Under the pieces are notes generated by a model, which was not told where the DNA came from, did no database searches, and saw only the letters and a program-made list of their open reading frames with translations. A program made the position numbers and the translations under genes. Source: Massilia sp. H-1 (GTDB taxonomy: Bacteria > Pseudomonadota > Gammaproteobacteria > Burkholderiales > Burkholderiaceae_D). Taken from it: 64,000 nt of DNA. This document shows positions 42,441 through 52,945 of the stretch, piece after piece. The stretch is taken from the NCBI GenBank assembly GCA_024703915.1, contig CP087969.1:4216001-4280000 (forward strand), in the 5' to 3' direction. Positions within the stretch are counted from its first letter, which is position 1, and every line of letters begins with the position of its first letter.

Positions 42441-43049
42441 CTACTTTGCAGGGGTGCTTGTCTTTTGATTGCGGCGCTTTGCGCGACCGCGAACCGGCGC
42501 TAGTGCAAAGGCAAGGCTGGTCAAATGCGTGCGGTGCGGCGCGCACGCCTGGCTGGTCAGTTCGGAAAGGCGAAGCAAGAGGGTATTCACCTCGCCCAAG
42601 TCCTTCTCGCTTAGCCAGCCTTTATTGCGAGAGAGCCAGAGTTCACGGTGCGGCCCGTCGAGACGGACGCCGTTTGCTTCCAGCGCGGCAGTGAAATCTT
42701 GCTCCGCAATGCACAGGAGTTGCCCCGCGAATTTGTTGAGGGCAGCCTTCACACCCGGCTGCTGCGGCTGGTACACAATGCGCAAGGGCTGGCCGGATGC
42801 GGTGGACAGCCGAAAGCGCCGTTCGCCGCTGTCGAGGGCCTGGTGCTCCGTGACCAGGCCGCCATCACGCAGCAGTTCCAGATGATAGTACAGCCCGTCC
42901 ATCGGGCGACCCAGCTGGCGCGCCAGTTCGGCCACGCCAGCCTCGCCCCCGAGCGAGCCGAGCGTGTCTACCAGTTCCTGGCGCACACCCGACGCAATCA
43001 GCAAGATGTCGTCCGCGCTCGAAATCGTCCCGCCTGCCTTATTGCTCAT
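42441..43049 (-). CDS. Winged helix-turn-helix regulator
   Basis: 202 residues, uninterrupted. ASGVRQELVDTLGSLGG, VAELARQLGRPMDGLYYHLELL and GLVTEHQALDSGERRFRLS form an ArsR/MarR-like winged helix. The C-terminal half is predicted helical (FAGQLLCIAEQDFTAALEA) with a basic tail (RGRAKRRNQKTSTPAK). Ligand unknown. It diverges from an S41 peptidase gene across an intergenic region with two copies of a 30-bp operator-like repeat, so it probably controls that gene and itself. Confidence 0.85.
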   Translation of the reverse strand: MSNKAGGTISSADDILLIASGVRQELVDTLGSLGGEAGVAELARQLGRPMDGLYYHLELLRDGGLVTEHQALDSGERRFRLSTASGQPLRIVYQPQQPGVKAALNKFAGQLLCIAEQDFTAALEANGVRLDGPHRELWLSRNKGWLSEKDLGEVNTLLLRLSELTSQACAPHRTHLTSLAFALAPVRGRAKRRNQKTSTPAK

Positions 43050-43072
43050 GCCTGTCTCTCACGTCCTGGTCG

Positions 43073-43102
43073 GTGTTTAAATATTATACATAAATTTCAA
43101 CA
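43073..43102. promoter_or_regulatory. Operator-like repeat, copy 1
   Basis: 30-bp element beginning GTGTTTAAATA and ending TTTCAACA, 26/30 identical to the copy at 43130. TGTTTAAA and TTTCAACA form an imperfect dyad. AT-rich, so it may also include promoter elements for the minus-strand regulator gene. Confidence 0.6.
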
Positions 43103-43129
43103 GAATCATTGCTTAAGCATTGTCTGATC

Positions 43130-43159
43130 GTGTTTAAATAATATATATATTTTTCAACA
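43130..43159. promoter_or_regulatory. Operator-like repeat, copy 2
   Basis: Second copy of the 30-bp element, 57 bp downstream of the first, 11 bp before the peptidase ATG. Begins GTGTTTAAATA and ends TTTCAACA with an AT run between. Binding here would occlude the S41 peptidase promoter or ribosome-binding site. Confidence 0.6.
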
Positions 43160-43170
43160 CAAGGACCGAG

Positions 43171-44538
43171 ATGCCGCATTGCCTCCGCTATTTATTTGCC
43201 GCCGTCATGCTGATCCATGGTGCACTGTGCAGTGCAAGGGAAGCCCCGGTCTTTTCCCCCGAAGCGGTGCGCGAGGACCTGCAATTCGCGTTGGCGGCCA
43301 TGCGGCGCATCCACCCCGAGCCCGGCGCGACGCTGGGCAGCGCCCGCTTTGAGCGTGCCGTTGCCGAGGCAGACGCCGCCCTTGCTTAGCCCCGCTCAGC
43401 CGGGATCAGGCCTGGGCCATCCTGGCCCGCCTCAATCCCATTTTTGCGGACGGCCACATGGTGTTCGCCTACGCCGACTGGCGCGCGGACAGCGCCGCGT
43501 ATCTGAAGGAAGGCGGCGCCTTTTTCCTTTCGAAGTCTTCATCGACGCGCAAGGATCACCCCACATCCGATCGGCACTGGGTGGGGGCGAGTCAGCGCAT
43601 GCCGGGGCGCGCATCCTCCGGATCAACGGCCGTGATGCTTAGGCGAGGTGAGCGCTGCCATGCTGGCGCTGATGCATGGCGACAACGAAGTGTTTCGCGC
43701 CAACTTGCTCGGCCAGCGCTGGTGGTTCGTCTATTGGAAACTGTTCGGCACGCCGGACATGTTCACGCTGGAACTCGACGGTGGCGTTCGTCTGCACCTT
43801 GCGCCTGCACGCAGCGAGCCTGTGCAACTGCGTGACGATGCCAGTTTCGAACGTCAATTCCAGTTCGCGCTCTTGCCTGGCAAGGCCGCCGTGTTGACGC
43901 TCAAGTCCTTTGCCTGGCCGGACAAGGCGCGCTACTTCGCCTTCACCAGGGACGTGTTCGCCCAGCTGCGCGCACATGGCGTGCAAACACTGTTGATCGA
44001 CATCCGCGCCAACGGCGGTGGGGATGACGACATGTGGCTTGACGGCATCATGCGCTACGTGGCCGACAAGCCATTTCGTGCGGGCGCTTCGTATGTCAAA
44101 AGAGTGCTGGCGGGTCGCGCGGAACCGGGGCAGCAGGTGGGCGATGTGGTGAGCGGCGAGATCAGCGGCTGGATCCAGCCTGAGCCGAACCATCCCTTGC
44201 ACTTTGGCGGCCGCGTGTATGTGCTGACCGGCGCGGCCACGTATTCGTCGGCGATCCTGTTCGCCAATGCCGTGCAGGATTTCAAGCTGGGCGTCGTGGC
44301 CGGTGTGGGTGGCGCCGCACGGTCGCGCCAATCGGGCGGAACGCAACGCGTGTCACTGCCAAACACGGGGTTGGCGGTGAGCAGCCCGCGCCTCGTCATC
44401 ACGCGCCCGTCGGGACAATCACTGCCGCTGTTGTTCGAGCCCGGGCTGACGCTGGCGGACGATCCGCGTAATCCGGCTGCCATGATCGCCGCCGTGCTTG
44501 CCCATGCCGGTGCCGCTTCCGGCGCGGTGAAACCTTAG
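43171..44538 (+). CDS. S41-family (C-terminal processing-like) serine peptidase (frame interrupted)
   Basis: About 455 residues. Signal peptide region MPHCLRYLFAAVMLIHGALC. A helical N-domain (AVREDLQFALAAMRRIHPEP) resembles S41 peptidases with a leading DUF; GARILRINGRDAGEV recalls a PDZ-like site. Tail-specific protease core: TLLIDIRANGGGDDDMW and VYVLTGAATYSSAILFANAV, the latter holding the nucleophile Ser region. Scars at 43384 and 43638; indel near 43530. Regulated, by inference, by the divergent winged-helix protein. Confidence 0.85.
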
Positions 44539-44548
44539 GATCGATGAA

Positions 44549-44992
44549 TCAGGGTACGGCAGCCGCGCCGCAAAGCGTTTCCAGCAGCGCACGCACCGGG
44601 GCCGGGATCGGCACCGAGCGCTGGCTGCTGCGTTCCACATACACGTGGACGAAGTGGCTTACCGCGCAGGGCAGGGGATCGTCGTTGCGGTACAGGGCGA
44701 TCTCGTAGCGCGCACGCTTGAGTTGCCGAGCTTGGCCACGCGGATGCCCGCATGAATCGTGTCCGGGAAACTGATCGAGCTGGAAGTAGGCGCAGCCGGA
44801 GTCGACAACAAATCCCACCACCTCGCCCTGGTGAATATCGAGCACGCCGCGTTCGATCAGGAACTGATTCACGGCTGTATCGAAATACGAGTAATAGACG
44901 ACGTTGTTGACGTGGCCGTAGACGTCATTGTCCATCCACCGGGTCGGTATCGCCAGGAAGTGGGGGAACTCGTTGCGTTGCGCCGTTTTCAT
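44549..44992 (-). CDS. Acyl-CoA thioesterase, 4HBT hotdog family (frame interrupted)
   Basis: About 147 residues. IPTRWMDNDVYGHVNNVVYYSYFDTAVNQFL holds the catalytic Asp and HVNN signature. VVDSGCAYFQLDQFP, YEIALYRNDD and HFVHVYVER follow the hotdog pattern. Hydrolyses acyl-CoA or related thioesters; substrate unknown. Frames shift near 44715-44750 (the region encoding HAGIRVAKLG). Confidence 0.88.
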   Translation of the reverse strand: MKTAQRNEFPHFLAIPTRWMDNDVYGHVNNVVYYSYFDTAVNQFLIERGVLDIHQGEVVGFVVDSGCAYFQLDQFPGHDSCGHPRGQARQLKRARYEIALYRNDDPLPCAVSHFVHVYVERSSQRSVPIPAPVRALLETLCGAAAVP

Positions 44993-45020
44993 GGGTTCCG
45001 CCAGACTCAGCGTGCCGCGT

Positions 45021-45364
45021 TCAGGGCCTAAGCACAATGCGGTTGGCCGCGTCGACCAGGCGCGGTCCGGATGGCGGCGGAAGTCTTCGATATAGCCCCA
45101 GTACTTGAGCTTGCCGTCCTGGTAGGCCAGCAGATAGGTCGCACTCTGCATGCCATTATTGAGGCGGTAATGCTGGAAGGTGTAGTGCACGCCGCTGGCC
45201 ATTGCGTCATGCAGCGAGATCGGTTCGAGGCGCAGCACGGAGACCACTTCCGGCGGGGTCATGCCCTGATTCAGGCTGACCAGCTGCTGCTGGAACAATT
45301 GCGGATTGGCACAGCCGACCAGGGTCATGAACATGGCGATGCTGGCGTAGCGGATGAGTTTCAT
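45021..45364 (-). CDS. Small lipoprotein (3' end interrupted)
   Basis: About 114 residues. Lipoprotein signal MKLIRYASIAMFMTLVGCANP (lipobox LVGC). GMTPPEVVSVLRLEPISLHDA resembles SmpA/OmlA (BamE-like) domains, then YTFQHYRLNNGMQSATYLLAYQDGKLKYWGYIEDF. Possibly a BamE-fold envelope lipoprotein. Corrected frame ends RIVLRP at the TGA at 45021-45023; indel near 45057. Confidence 0.75.
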
Positions 45365-45371
45365 GATGGGC

Positions 45372-45824
45372 TCAGTGTTGTTTCTTGGCCTGGATCGCCA
45401 GGGCGTGGGATTGTTTCAGGTCCGGCATGATCGCGCTGACGGATTCGTCCGGGCTGCGGCTCAATTCTTCCACGGTACCCCAGGCGAACAAACGGCGCGC
45501 GGGCGAATCGAACACCAGGACGTAGGAATCGATGACAGGAACGGTAATAAAGATCGGCATGCAGGTCGGCGCGCATACCATCGTCATTTGCTGGGTGCTG
45601 CCGGTCTGCAGATTGTAGTGGCGCGTCCCAGGACTGTCCCTGGGAGGTAAAAATATGGTTGGTGGTAACGGTGGCATTGCCCACCAGGCTGGCCACCTCC
45701 GCTGGGGTTGCTTCCTTGTGCAGGATTGCAGTCTGGGCGCGCTGGAGTGGAACAACGCCTAAGGCGAGGCACTGAGCAGGAAGGCGCAGCAAGCGATGCG
45801 GGCCAGGGAATAAACGAATTGCAT
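45372..45824 (-). CDS. Hypothetical secreted protein, paralogue-like neighbour of the lipoprotein (frame interrupted)
   Basis: About 150 residues. Signal MQFVYSLARIACCAFLLSAS, a scar near 45760, then ILHKEATPAEVASLVGNATV and IFTSQGQSWD, and in a second frame TGSTQQMTMVCAPTCMPIF, YVLVFDSPARRLFAWGTVEE and LKQSHALAIQAKKQH. The pattern of a T-P-x-E-V helix followed by strands is like the adjacent lipoprotein, suggesting a BamE-like fold. Stops 8 bp before it. Confidence 0.65.
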
Positions 45825-45919
45825 GAAAGATGGTCTCGCTGATCGTGGATTCGCGGGTCGAATTCCGTGAGCGGAATCATCTATAAAAATTGGCGAAAAG
45901 TAAAGAAAATTTACCCTCG

Positions 45920-45950
45920 GCAGCCCGGCCCTGTTGCAGAACCGGGCTGC
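45920..45950 (-). terminator. Hairpin downstream of hslO
   Basis: GCAGCCCGG (45920-45928) and CCGGGCTGC (45942-45950), a 9-bp stem with 13-base loop, just past the hslO stop on the minus strand. The following AT-rich stretch on that strand (AAATTTTCTTTAC) supports termination. Confidence 0.55.
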
Positions 45951-45954
45951 ATGA

Positions 45955-46904
45955 TCAATGTTTGATGCCGCTGGCGGGCATCAGTTCCTCGACCGGGGTC
46001 TTGCCCACAAACAGCTGGGCGCAGTCGACCTTGTCGAATTCGTAGTGCTTGCCGCAGAAGTCGCAATTGATCGCCAGCCGGTCCAGCTCATCGAGCGCGG
46101 CGTCGATTTCCTCATGGCCCAGCATCTTGAGCATGTTGCCGACTTTTTCGCGCGTGCAGCTGCAGTGGAACTGCGGATGGGCTTAGCTCGAACACGCGGA
46201 TCGTCTCTTCCCAGAACAGGCGGTTCATCAGGGTCTGGATATCGGTCGAGAGCAGCTCGGGCTGCTTGAGGGTCGAGGCCAGCATCACCGCGCGGTTCCA
46301 GGTTTCCAGGTCTTCGGCTTCGCTCGCTTGCACTACCTGGTCATCCTTGCCGCTGTGGCGCGGCAGCTTTTGCAGCAGCAAGCCGCGCGAGACTCGGTCG
46401 TCGGCAGCGAGCCACAGGCGGGTGTCGAGCTGTTCCGAGCGCAGCATGTAGTTTTCAATCACGGTGGCCATGTCGCTGCCGTCGAGCGGCACGATGCCCT
46501 GGTAGGGTTGCTGGCCCGGCATCTTGTCGGCCGGATCGAGCGTGATCACGAAGCGGCCGTGGCCGGTCGCATTGAGCAGTTCGGTCAGGCTGGCGTTGTC
46601 GGCCACGGCCGCGCCTTCGGCCATCTTGGCCGTCGCGCGCAGGCGCAGGTCGGAGTCGCACTCGACCACGAGCAGGCGTACCGGACCGTCGCCATGAATC
46701 TGCATGATGATCGCGCCATTGAATTTCAGGTTGGCCGAGAGCAGGGCCGCGGCCGCCACCATTTCGCCGAGCACGGTTTTGACGGCAGGCGGATAGTTGT
46801 GCCGTTGCTGGATCTCTTGCCAGGTGTCGGAGATCTCGACAAACTCGCCGCACGGCGGCGTTGTCGAAGATGAATTTCTGCAGGGTGTCGTTGGTGGTGG
46901 TCAT
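45955..46904 (-). CDS. hslO: Hsp33 redox-regulated chaperone (frame interrupted)
   Basis: About 315 residues. N-domain: TLQKFIFDNAAVRGEFVEI, VLGEMVAAAALLSANLKF, GHGRFVITLDPADKMPGQQ. Redox domain with four zinc Cys: FHCSC and NCDFC near the C-terminus, ending ELMPASGIKH. Oxidation releases zinc and activates the holdase. The scar at 46182 (GAGCTAAGCC for GAGCCGGCC, giving FEPAHPQFHCSC) separates the frames; another indel near 46855. Four bp after the gamma-carbonic anhydrase gene. Confidence 0.93.
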
Positions 46905-46908
46905 TGAT

Positions 46909-47434
46909 TTATCCAATTTGTTTCAGTTCCGTCTTGAACAGGCGGCTGCGCGCGACATAGCTGGCGGCGGACAGTTCAAGGCGGGTAATATCGTCCGGCG
47001 TCAGGGTGCGCACGGCCTTCGCGGGCGAGCCGATGATCAGGGTATGGTCCGGGAACTCTTTGCCCTCGGTCACCAGCGCAGCCGGCGCCGACCAGGCAAC
47101 CCTTGCCGATCCTGGCGCCATTCAGAATCACGGCCTGGATGCCGATCAGCGAGCCATCGCCCACGGTGCAGCCGTGCAGCATGGCCTGGTGGCCGATCGT
47201 CACGTTCTGGCCGATGGTCAGCGGATAGCCCATGTCGGTATGCATCACGGTGCCTTCCTGCACATTGCTGCCGCGCCCGATCGTGATGCGCTCGTTGTCG
47301 CCGCGAATGGTCGCGCCCGACCACACCGAGGTGTTTTCCTCGAGCGTGACCTTGCCGATCAGGGTGGCGGCGTCGGCCACGTAAGCGGATGCGTCGATCT
47401 CGGGCGCGTGTTCGCCCAATTGGTAGATAGCCAT
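46909..47434 (-). CDS. Gamma-carbonic anhydrase-family protein (frame interrupted)
   Basis: About 174 residues. Left-handed beta-helix hexapeptide repeats: DAATLIGKVTLEENTSVWSG, TIRGDNERITIGRGSNVQ, HTDMGYPLTIGQNVTIGH, GCTVGDGSLIGI. His residues of the metal site lie in MHTDMG and GHQAMLHG. Relatives (YrdA/PaaY type) bind zinc or iron. Indel near 47095. Upstream partner of hslO in a two-gene operon. Confidence 0.9.
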
Positions 47435-47621
47435 GTTTTCCGTGGGGGTAGATGGGGAATGGCGCTATTTTACGCCGTCCCTGCGATTGACCGAAGATGA
47501 GGCCGATTGGCGATTTTCCAAGTGGAATGCGTTTCGACGTATGAAGCGACAAGGACCAGGCGCAGGGACGCGGCGTTGGCGTATAATTAGAACGGTCGTT
47601 CTTTTATTTACAAGGCATGTC

Positions 47622-48503
47622 ATGACACCCTCCCGTTCCGAATTTCTCACCATCCGCGGCTTGCGCACCCATGTGCGCCACTGGGGGCGCGAAGGCGCAC
47701 CCAAGATCTTCATGGTGCACGGCTGGATGGACGTGGCGGCCTCGTTCCAGTTCGTAGTCGACTGCCTGCAGGGCGACTGGCACGTGATCGCGCCCGACTG
47801 GCGCGGCTTCGGCCTGTCCGAGCGGACCCAGTCCGACACCTACTGGTTCCCCGACTACGTGGCCGATCTTGATTTCCTGCTTGATCATTTCTCGCCTGGC
47901 GAACCGGTCAACCTGCTCGGACACAGCATGGGCGGCAACGTGGTCAGCCAGTACGCGGGCGTGCGTCCGGACCGGGTGCGGCGCCTGATCAACCTGGAAG
48001 GCTTCGGCCTGCAGTCGGCCACGCCCGACCAGGCGCCGCGCCGCTATGCCAAGTGGCTGGACGAATTGCGCGATCCGCCGTCGCTGCGCACCTACCCGAG
48101 CCGCCAGGCCGTGGCCGCGCGCCTGCAGAAAACCAATCCGCGCCTGTCCGATGAACGCGCCGATTTCCTGTCGCAGCACTGGGCGGCCGAAAACGCGGCC
48201 GAATGAATGGGAGATCCTGGGCGACCCGGCCCACAAGAAACCATCGCCGCTGCTGTACCACGTCGAGGAAGTGCTGGCCTGCTGGAAAATGATCACCGCC
48301 CCGGTGCTGTGGGTCGAGGCGGACGACACCAATATGTGGCAATGGATGGGCCCCAAGCCGGAAGCGCGCATCGAGATCGACCGCCGCCTCGGCCACCTGG
48401 CCAAGGTCAGCGCGCATGATGGAAGACGCTCAGCCACATGCTGCACCACGACCAGCCGGAAGCGCTGGCTGCCATGCTGGAGCAATTCCTCACCCAAAGC
48501 TGA
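47622..48503 (+). CDS. Alpha/beta hydrolase (frame interrupted)
   Basis: About 293 residues. FMVHGWMDVAASFQFVVD (oxyanion region), APDWRGFGLSE, nucleophile in LLGHSMGGNV, acid in WVEADDTNM, His in DAGHMLHHDQPEALA (after repair). Typical of MhpC-like esterases in Burkholderiales; substrate unknown. TATAAT lies at about 47582-47587, 35 bp upstream. Indels near 48203 and 48425. Confidence 0.88.
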
Positions 48504-48581
48504 GTCCGTACGGAGGAAATCCCCTGGTCAGCGTACAATGAGGACTTCCTCATTTTGCTTGCAGGCCAGGTCGTTTCATGT

Positions 48582-49414
48582 ATGAATGTAGATTTGCATT
48601 GCCACTCGAATGTTTCCGACGGCGTTTTGTCGTCAGACTGCTGTTGCCACCTATGCACGCGAAGCGGGCGTCGACGTCTGGGCGCTGACCGATCACGATG
48701 AAGTGGGCGGCGTCGCGCGGCGCGCGAAGCGGCAACGGCGGTCGGCATGCGCTTTGTCCCGGGCGTAGAAATTTCGATCACCTGGGCCAATCAGACCGTG
48801 CACATTGTCGGCCTGCAGATCGACGCCACCAACGCGGCCCTGGTGGGCGGCCTGGCGGCCACCCGCAGCGGGCGCGACGCGCGGGGGCGCGAGATGGCCG
48901 ACCAGCTGGCGGCGGCCGAGCATTCCCGGCGCCTACGAAGGCGCGCTCAAGTATGTCGACAATCCCGACCTCATGTCGCGCACCCACTTCGCGCGCTACC
49001 TGGTCGAATGCGGCGCCTGCAACAGCATTCCCGAAGTGTTCCGTAAATACCTGACCGAAGGCAAGCCGGGCTACGTGCCGCACCGCTGGGCCAGCCTGCA
49101 GGAAGCGGTGAGCTGGATCCGCGGCGCCGGCGGGCATCGCCGTGATCGCCCATCCGGGGCGCTATAAATTCGGCGTGGTGGGCGAGGGCGCGCTGTTCGA
49201 CGAATTCAAGCAACTGGGCGGGACCGCCATCGAAGTGGTGACCGGCAGCCACACGCCGGACCAGTACGCGGTGTATGCCGAGCAAGCGCGCCGCTACGGC
49301 TTTCTGGCCTCGCGCGGCACCGACTTCCACGCGCCGGGCGAATCGCGGGTTGAATTCGCACTGCTGCCGCCGCTGCCAGCGGGCGTCAAGCCGGTCTGGC
49401 ACGACTGGTTCTGA
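48582..49414 (+). CDS. PHP-domain phosphoesterase, RNase AM-like (frame interrupted)
   Basis: About 277 residues. Metal-binding motifs of the PHP family: VDLHCHSNVSDG, WALTDHDEVGG, PGVEISITW, VIAHPGRYKF and GTDFHAPGE. Homologues include E. coli YciV (RNase AM), a 5'-3' exonuclease acting on RNA ends and pAp. Indels near 48634, 48718, 48925 and 49135. Start chosen at ATG 48582 (MNVDLHCHS). Confidence 0.88.
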
Positions 49415-49508
49415 AATTCGGCGCCGGGCAAGCGCGCGGTCTTGTGTTTTCGCCTGCGCCGCCTTATCTTATTAGCCTGCTAATGATTCCTTGCTTCCGG
49501 AGACGTGC

Positions 49509-50387
49509 ATGAAACGGATTGTGCTGTTTTTGATCACCAATATCGCGGTGCTGCTGGTGCTGTCGCTGGTGCTCAACCTGTTTGGCGTGGGCCGCGGCGT
49601 CAGCGCTTCGGGCATCAATGTCGGCCAGCTGCTCGTGTATTCCGCCATCATCGGCTTCACCGGTTCCATCATTTCTTTGTTCATGAGTAAATTCATGGCC
49701 AAGGCGTCGGTCGGCGCGCGTGCTCGACAATCCATCCTCGTCCGAGGAAATCTGGCTGGTCAATACGGTGCGCCAGCTGGCCGAACGGGCCGGTATCGGC
49801 ATGCCCGAGGTCGCCATTTACGATGGCGAGCCGAATGCCTTCGCGACCGGCGCGTTCAAGAATTCGGCGCTGGTCGCCGTGTCCACCGGCTTGTTGCACA
49901 GCATGAACCGCGACGAGGTCGAGGCGGTCCTCGGCCACGAGATCGCCCACGTCGCCAACGGCGACATGGTCACTCTCACGCTGATCCAGGGCGTGGTCAA
50001 TACCTTCGTCGTGTTCCTGGCGCGCGTGGTCGGCTATGTGGTCGACGGCATGCTCAGCCGCAATAACAATAACCGCGGCCCCGGCATCGGCTACATGGTC
50101 ACGGTCTTCATTTGCGAACTGGTGTTCGGCCTGGTCGCCTCGATCATCGTGGCCTGGTTCTCGCGCCTGCGCGAATTCCGCGCCGACGCCGGTTCGGCCA
50201 AGCTGCTCGGCAGCCCGCGCCCGATGCAACAGGCGCTGCGCCGCCTGGGCGGGGTGCAGGAGGGCGCGCTGCCGTCGTCGATGGCGGCCTTCGGCATTGC
50301 TTAGGCGGCGGACGCGGCTGGGGCGCGCTGTTCGCGACCCACCCGCCGATGGAAGAGCGCATCGCCGCGCTCGACAACTTGCGCTGA
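49509..50387 (+). CDS. htpX: Membrane protease HtpX (frame interrupted)
   Basis: About 292 residues. Two N-terminal TM helices (IVLFLITNIAVLLVLSLVLN; SAIIGFTGSIISLFMS), DGEPNAFATGAFKNSALVAV, zinc motif AVLGHEIAHVANGDMV, two further TM helices, REFRADAGSAKLLGSP, and ATHPPMEERIAALDNL. M48 zinc protease that degrades misfolded membrane proteins. Indel near 49720; scar at 50299 (GCTTAGGC for GCCGGC). Confidence 0.94.
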
Positions 50388-50390
50388 GCA

Positions 50391-51015
50391 ATGAGTCAGT
50401 TCTTCCAGATCCATCCGGACAATCCCCAGTCGCGCCTGATCAAGCAGGCCGCCCAGATCATCCACGGGGAGGGATCGTCGCGCTCCCCGACCGACTCTTG
50501 CTATGCGCTGGTGTGCCACCTGGACGACAAGGCGGCCGTGGAAAAATTGCGGCGGATTCGCGGCATCGATGAAAAGCATCACCTGACCCTGTTGTGCCGC
50601 GATTTGTCCGAAATCGGCAACTATGCGCGCGTGGACAACCGCCAGTTCCGCTTCCTGGAAGTCGGCCACGCCGGGCCCGTTCACGGTGATCCTGGAGGCA
50701 ACGCGCGAAGTGCCGCGCCGCCTGTCGCATCCGTCGCGCAAGACGATCGGTCTGCGGGTGCCGGAAAACGCGATCGCCCAGGCCTTGCTGCAGGAACTAG
50801 GCCAGCCGCTGCTCGGCACCACGCTGATCCTGCCCGGCGGCGACGAGATCCTCAATGACGCCGACGGCATCCGCGACGCGCTCGAAAAGCAGATCGACCT
50901 GATCATCGACGGCGGCGCCTGCGCCATGGAGCCGACCACCGTGATCGACCTGACCTCGGCCGAACCGGTGCTGGTGCGCCACGGACGGGGCGACCCGGCC
51001 GTGTTCGGCCTGTGA
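50391..51015 (+). CDS. YrdC/YciO-family L-threonylcarbamoyladenylate synthase-like protein (frame interrupted)
   Basis: About 207 residues. IKQAAQIIHGEGGIVALPTDSCYAL gives the YrdC nucleotide-binding start; KLRRIRGIDEKHHLTLLC and PGPFTVILEATREVPRR, KTIGLRVPENAIA and VDLT-type ending (TTVIDLTSAEPVLVR) complete it. Members make threonylcarbamoyl-AMP for tRNA t6A; the YciO branch is a paralogue, so function is tentative. Starts 3 bp after htpX. Indels near 50473 and 50678. Confidence 0.88.
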
Positions 51016-51061
51016 GCGCTTCCGGCCAGGGCTGGCGCAGCGGCTCTGATAGAATCCCCAT

Positions 51062-51734
51062 ATGAATATTCAACAGATCATTCTGACGATCTCGATTTAC
51101 GCGATTCCCGTCCTGTTTGCGATTTCCCTGCATGAAGCGGCGCACGGTTACGTGGCGCGCTATTTCGGCGATCCGACGGCCGCCAACGAAGGCCGCCTGA
51201 GCCTCAATCCGCTGCGTCACATCGATCCTTTCGGCACCATCCTGATGCCGCTGGCGCTGCACCTGATGGGTATCGTCCCGCTCGGCTACGCCAAGCCGGT
51301 GCCGGTCGAATTTGGCCGCTTGCGCAATCCCAAGAAGCAAATGGCGTTTGTCGCCTGGCTAAGCCCCCATGGCCAATTTCGCGATGGGCCTGGGCTGGAT
51401 GCTGTTCGGCATACTGATTTCCGCGTTGGGCGTGCAGGAACCTTTCTTTTACGCGATGTTCAAGGCCTAAGGCATCAGCGTCAACGCCGCCATGTGCGTG
51501 TTCAACCTGATTCCCATCCCGCCGCTCGACGGCGGTCGCGTCGTCACGAGCCTGCTGCCGATGCCGCTGGCGATCCGTTTCGCCCACATCGAACGCTACA
51601 GCCTGTTTGTCTTCGTCGGCCTGATCGCGCTGATGCAAATGCGCCTGCTCGACGGCGCCCTGCTCACGGGCATCCGCTTCGTGGTCAGCCTGTTCCAGCT
51701 GATTCTTTCTCCAATTACCTTACTTTTGAACTGA
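51062..51734 (+). CDS. Site-2 protease family (M50) membrane peptidase (frame interrupted)
   Basis: About 223 residues. FAISLHEAAHGYVARYFGD holds the zinc HExxH; CVFNLIPIPPLDGGRVV holds the NPxPxxDGG-type motif; several TM helices. Compact rhomboid-independent S2P class; substrate unknown. Scars at 51358 (GGCTAAGCC for an expected GGCCGGGCC, giving ALAGPMANFAMGLG) and 51466 (GCCTAAGGC for GCCGGC, giving FKAGISVNA). Confidence 0.92.
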
Positions 51735-51740
51735 TTCCCT

Positions 51741-52945
51741 ATGTATCCCGATCGTGTCGTTTCCGGAATGCGCCCTACGGGCACCATGCACCTTGGCCAC
51801 TACCATGGCGCGCTGAAAAACTGGATCAAGATGCAGTCCGAGCAGCCTTGCCTGTTCTTCGTGGCCGACTGGCATGCGCTCACCACGCACTACGACGATC
51901 CGTCGATCATCGAGCGCAGCACCTGGGACATGGTCATCGACTGGCTGGCGGCTGGCGTCGATCCGTCGCAGGCGACCATCTTCATCCAGTCGCAGGTGCC
52001 GGAACACGCCGAACTGCATTTGCTGCTGTCGATGTGCACGCCGCTCGGCTGGCTCGAACGGGTGCCGACCTACAAGGATCAGATCGACAACATCACCAAC
52101 AAGGATCTGGCAACCTACGGCTTCCTCGGCTATCCGCTGCTGCAGGCGGCCGACGTGCTGATCTATCGCGCCAGCCAGGTGCCGGTCGGCGACGACCAGG
52201 TGCCGCACATTGAAATGATGCGCGAGATCGCGCGCCGCTTCAATCACATGTACGGCAAGGAAAAAGGCTTCGAAGAGAAAGCCAACGAGGCGGTCAAGAA
52301 GCTCGGCAGCAAGCGCGCCAAGCTCTACCTCGAGCTGCGCACCGAATACCAGCAGGAAGGCAAGGAAGCGGCGCTCGAGCAGGCGCGCGATGCTGGAAGA
52401 CGCACAGAGCCTGTCCAATATCGACCGCGAACGCCTGTTCGGCTATCTGGAAGGCAGCCGCAAGCTGATCCTGACCGAGCCGCAGGCGAAGCTGACGGTG
52501 GCCTCGCGGTTGCCAGGTCTGGATGGCCGCAAGATGTCCAAGAGCTATGGCAATTCGATTTCTCTGCGCGAAGACAAGGAATCGGTGGTCAAGAAGATCC
52601 GCACCATGCCGACCGATCCGGCGCGCGTGCGCCGCACCGATGCTTAAACGATCCGCGCAAGTGCCCGGTCTGGCAGCTGCATGAAGTCTATTCGGACGCG
52701 GCCACCAAGGACTGGGTGGTCAAGGGTTGCACCACGGCTAAGGCATCGGCTGCATCGAATGCAAGCAGCCGGTGATCGACGCCATCATCGCCGAGCAGGA
52801 GCCGATGCGCGAACGCGCCCAGCAGTACCTCGACGATCCTTCGCTGGTGCGCGCGATCGTGGCCGACGGCTGCGACGCGGCCCGCAAGCTGGCCCAGGAA
52901 ACGATGCGCGACGTGCGCGAGGCGATGGGCCTGGCGTACACCTGA
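51741..52945 (+). CDS. trpS: Tryptophanyl-tRNA synthetase (frame interrupted)
   Basis: About 400 residues, the length of the Burkholderiales form. Class I signatures: GTMHLGHYHGA (HIGH-like) and GRKMSKSYGNSI (KMSKS). GYPLLQAADVLIYRASQVPVG binds substrate. An extra segment with CPVWQLHEVYS and GIGCIECKQPV is seen in this branch. Charges tRNA-Trp. Scars at 52641 (TDAGDPRKCP) and 52737 (TTAGIGCIE); indel near 52388. Stop overlaps the next ATG. Confidence 0.95.
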
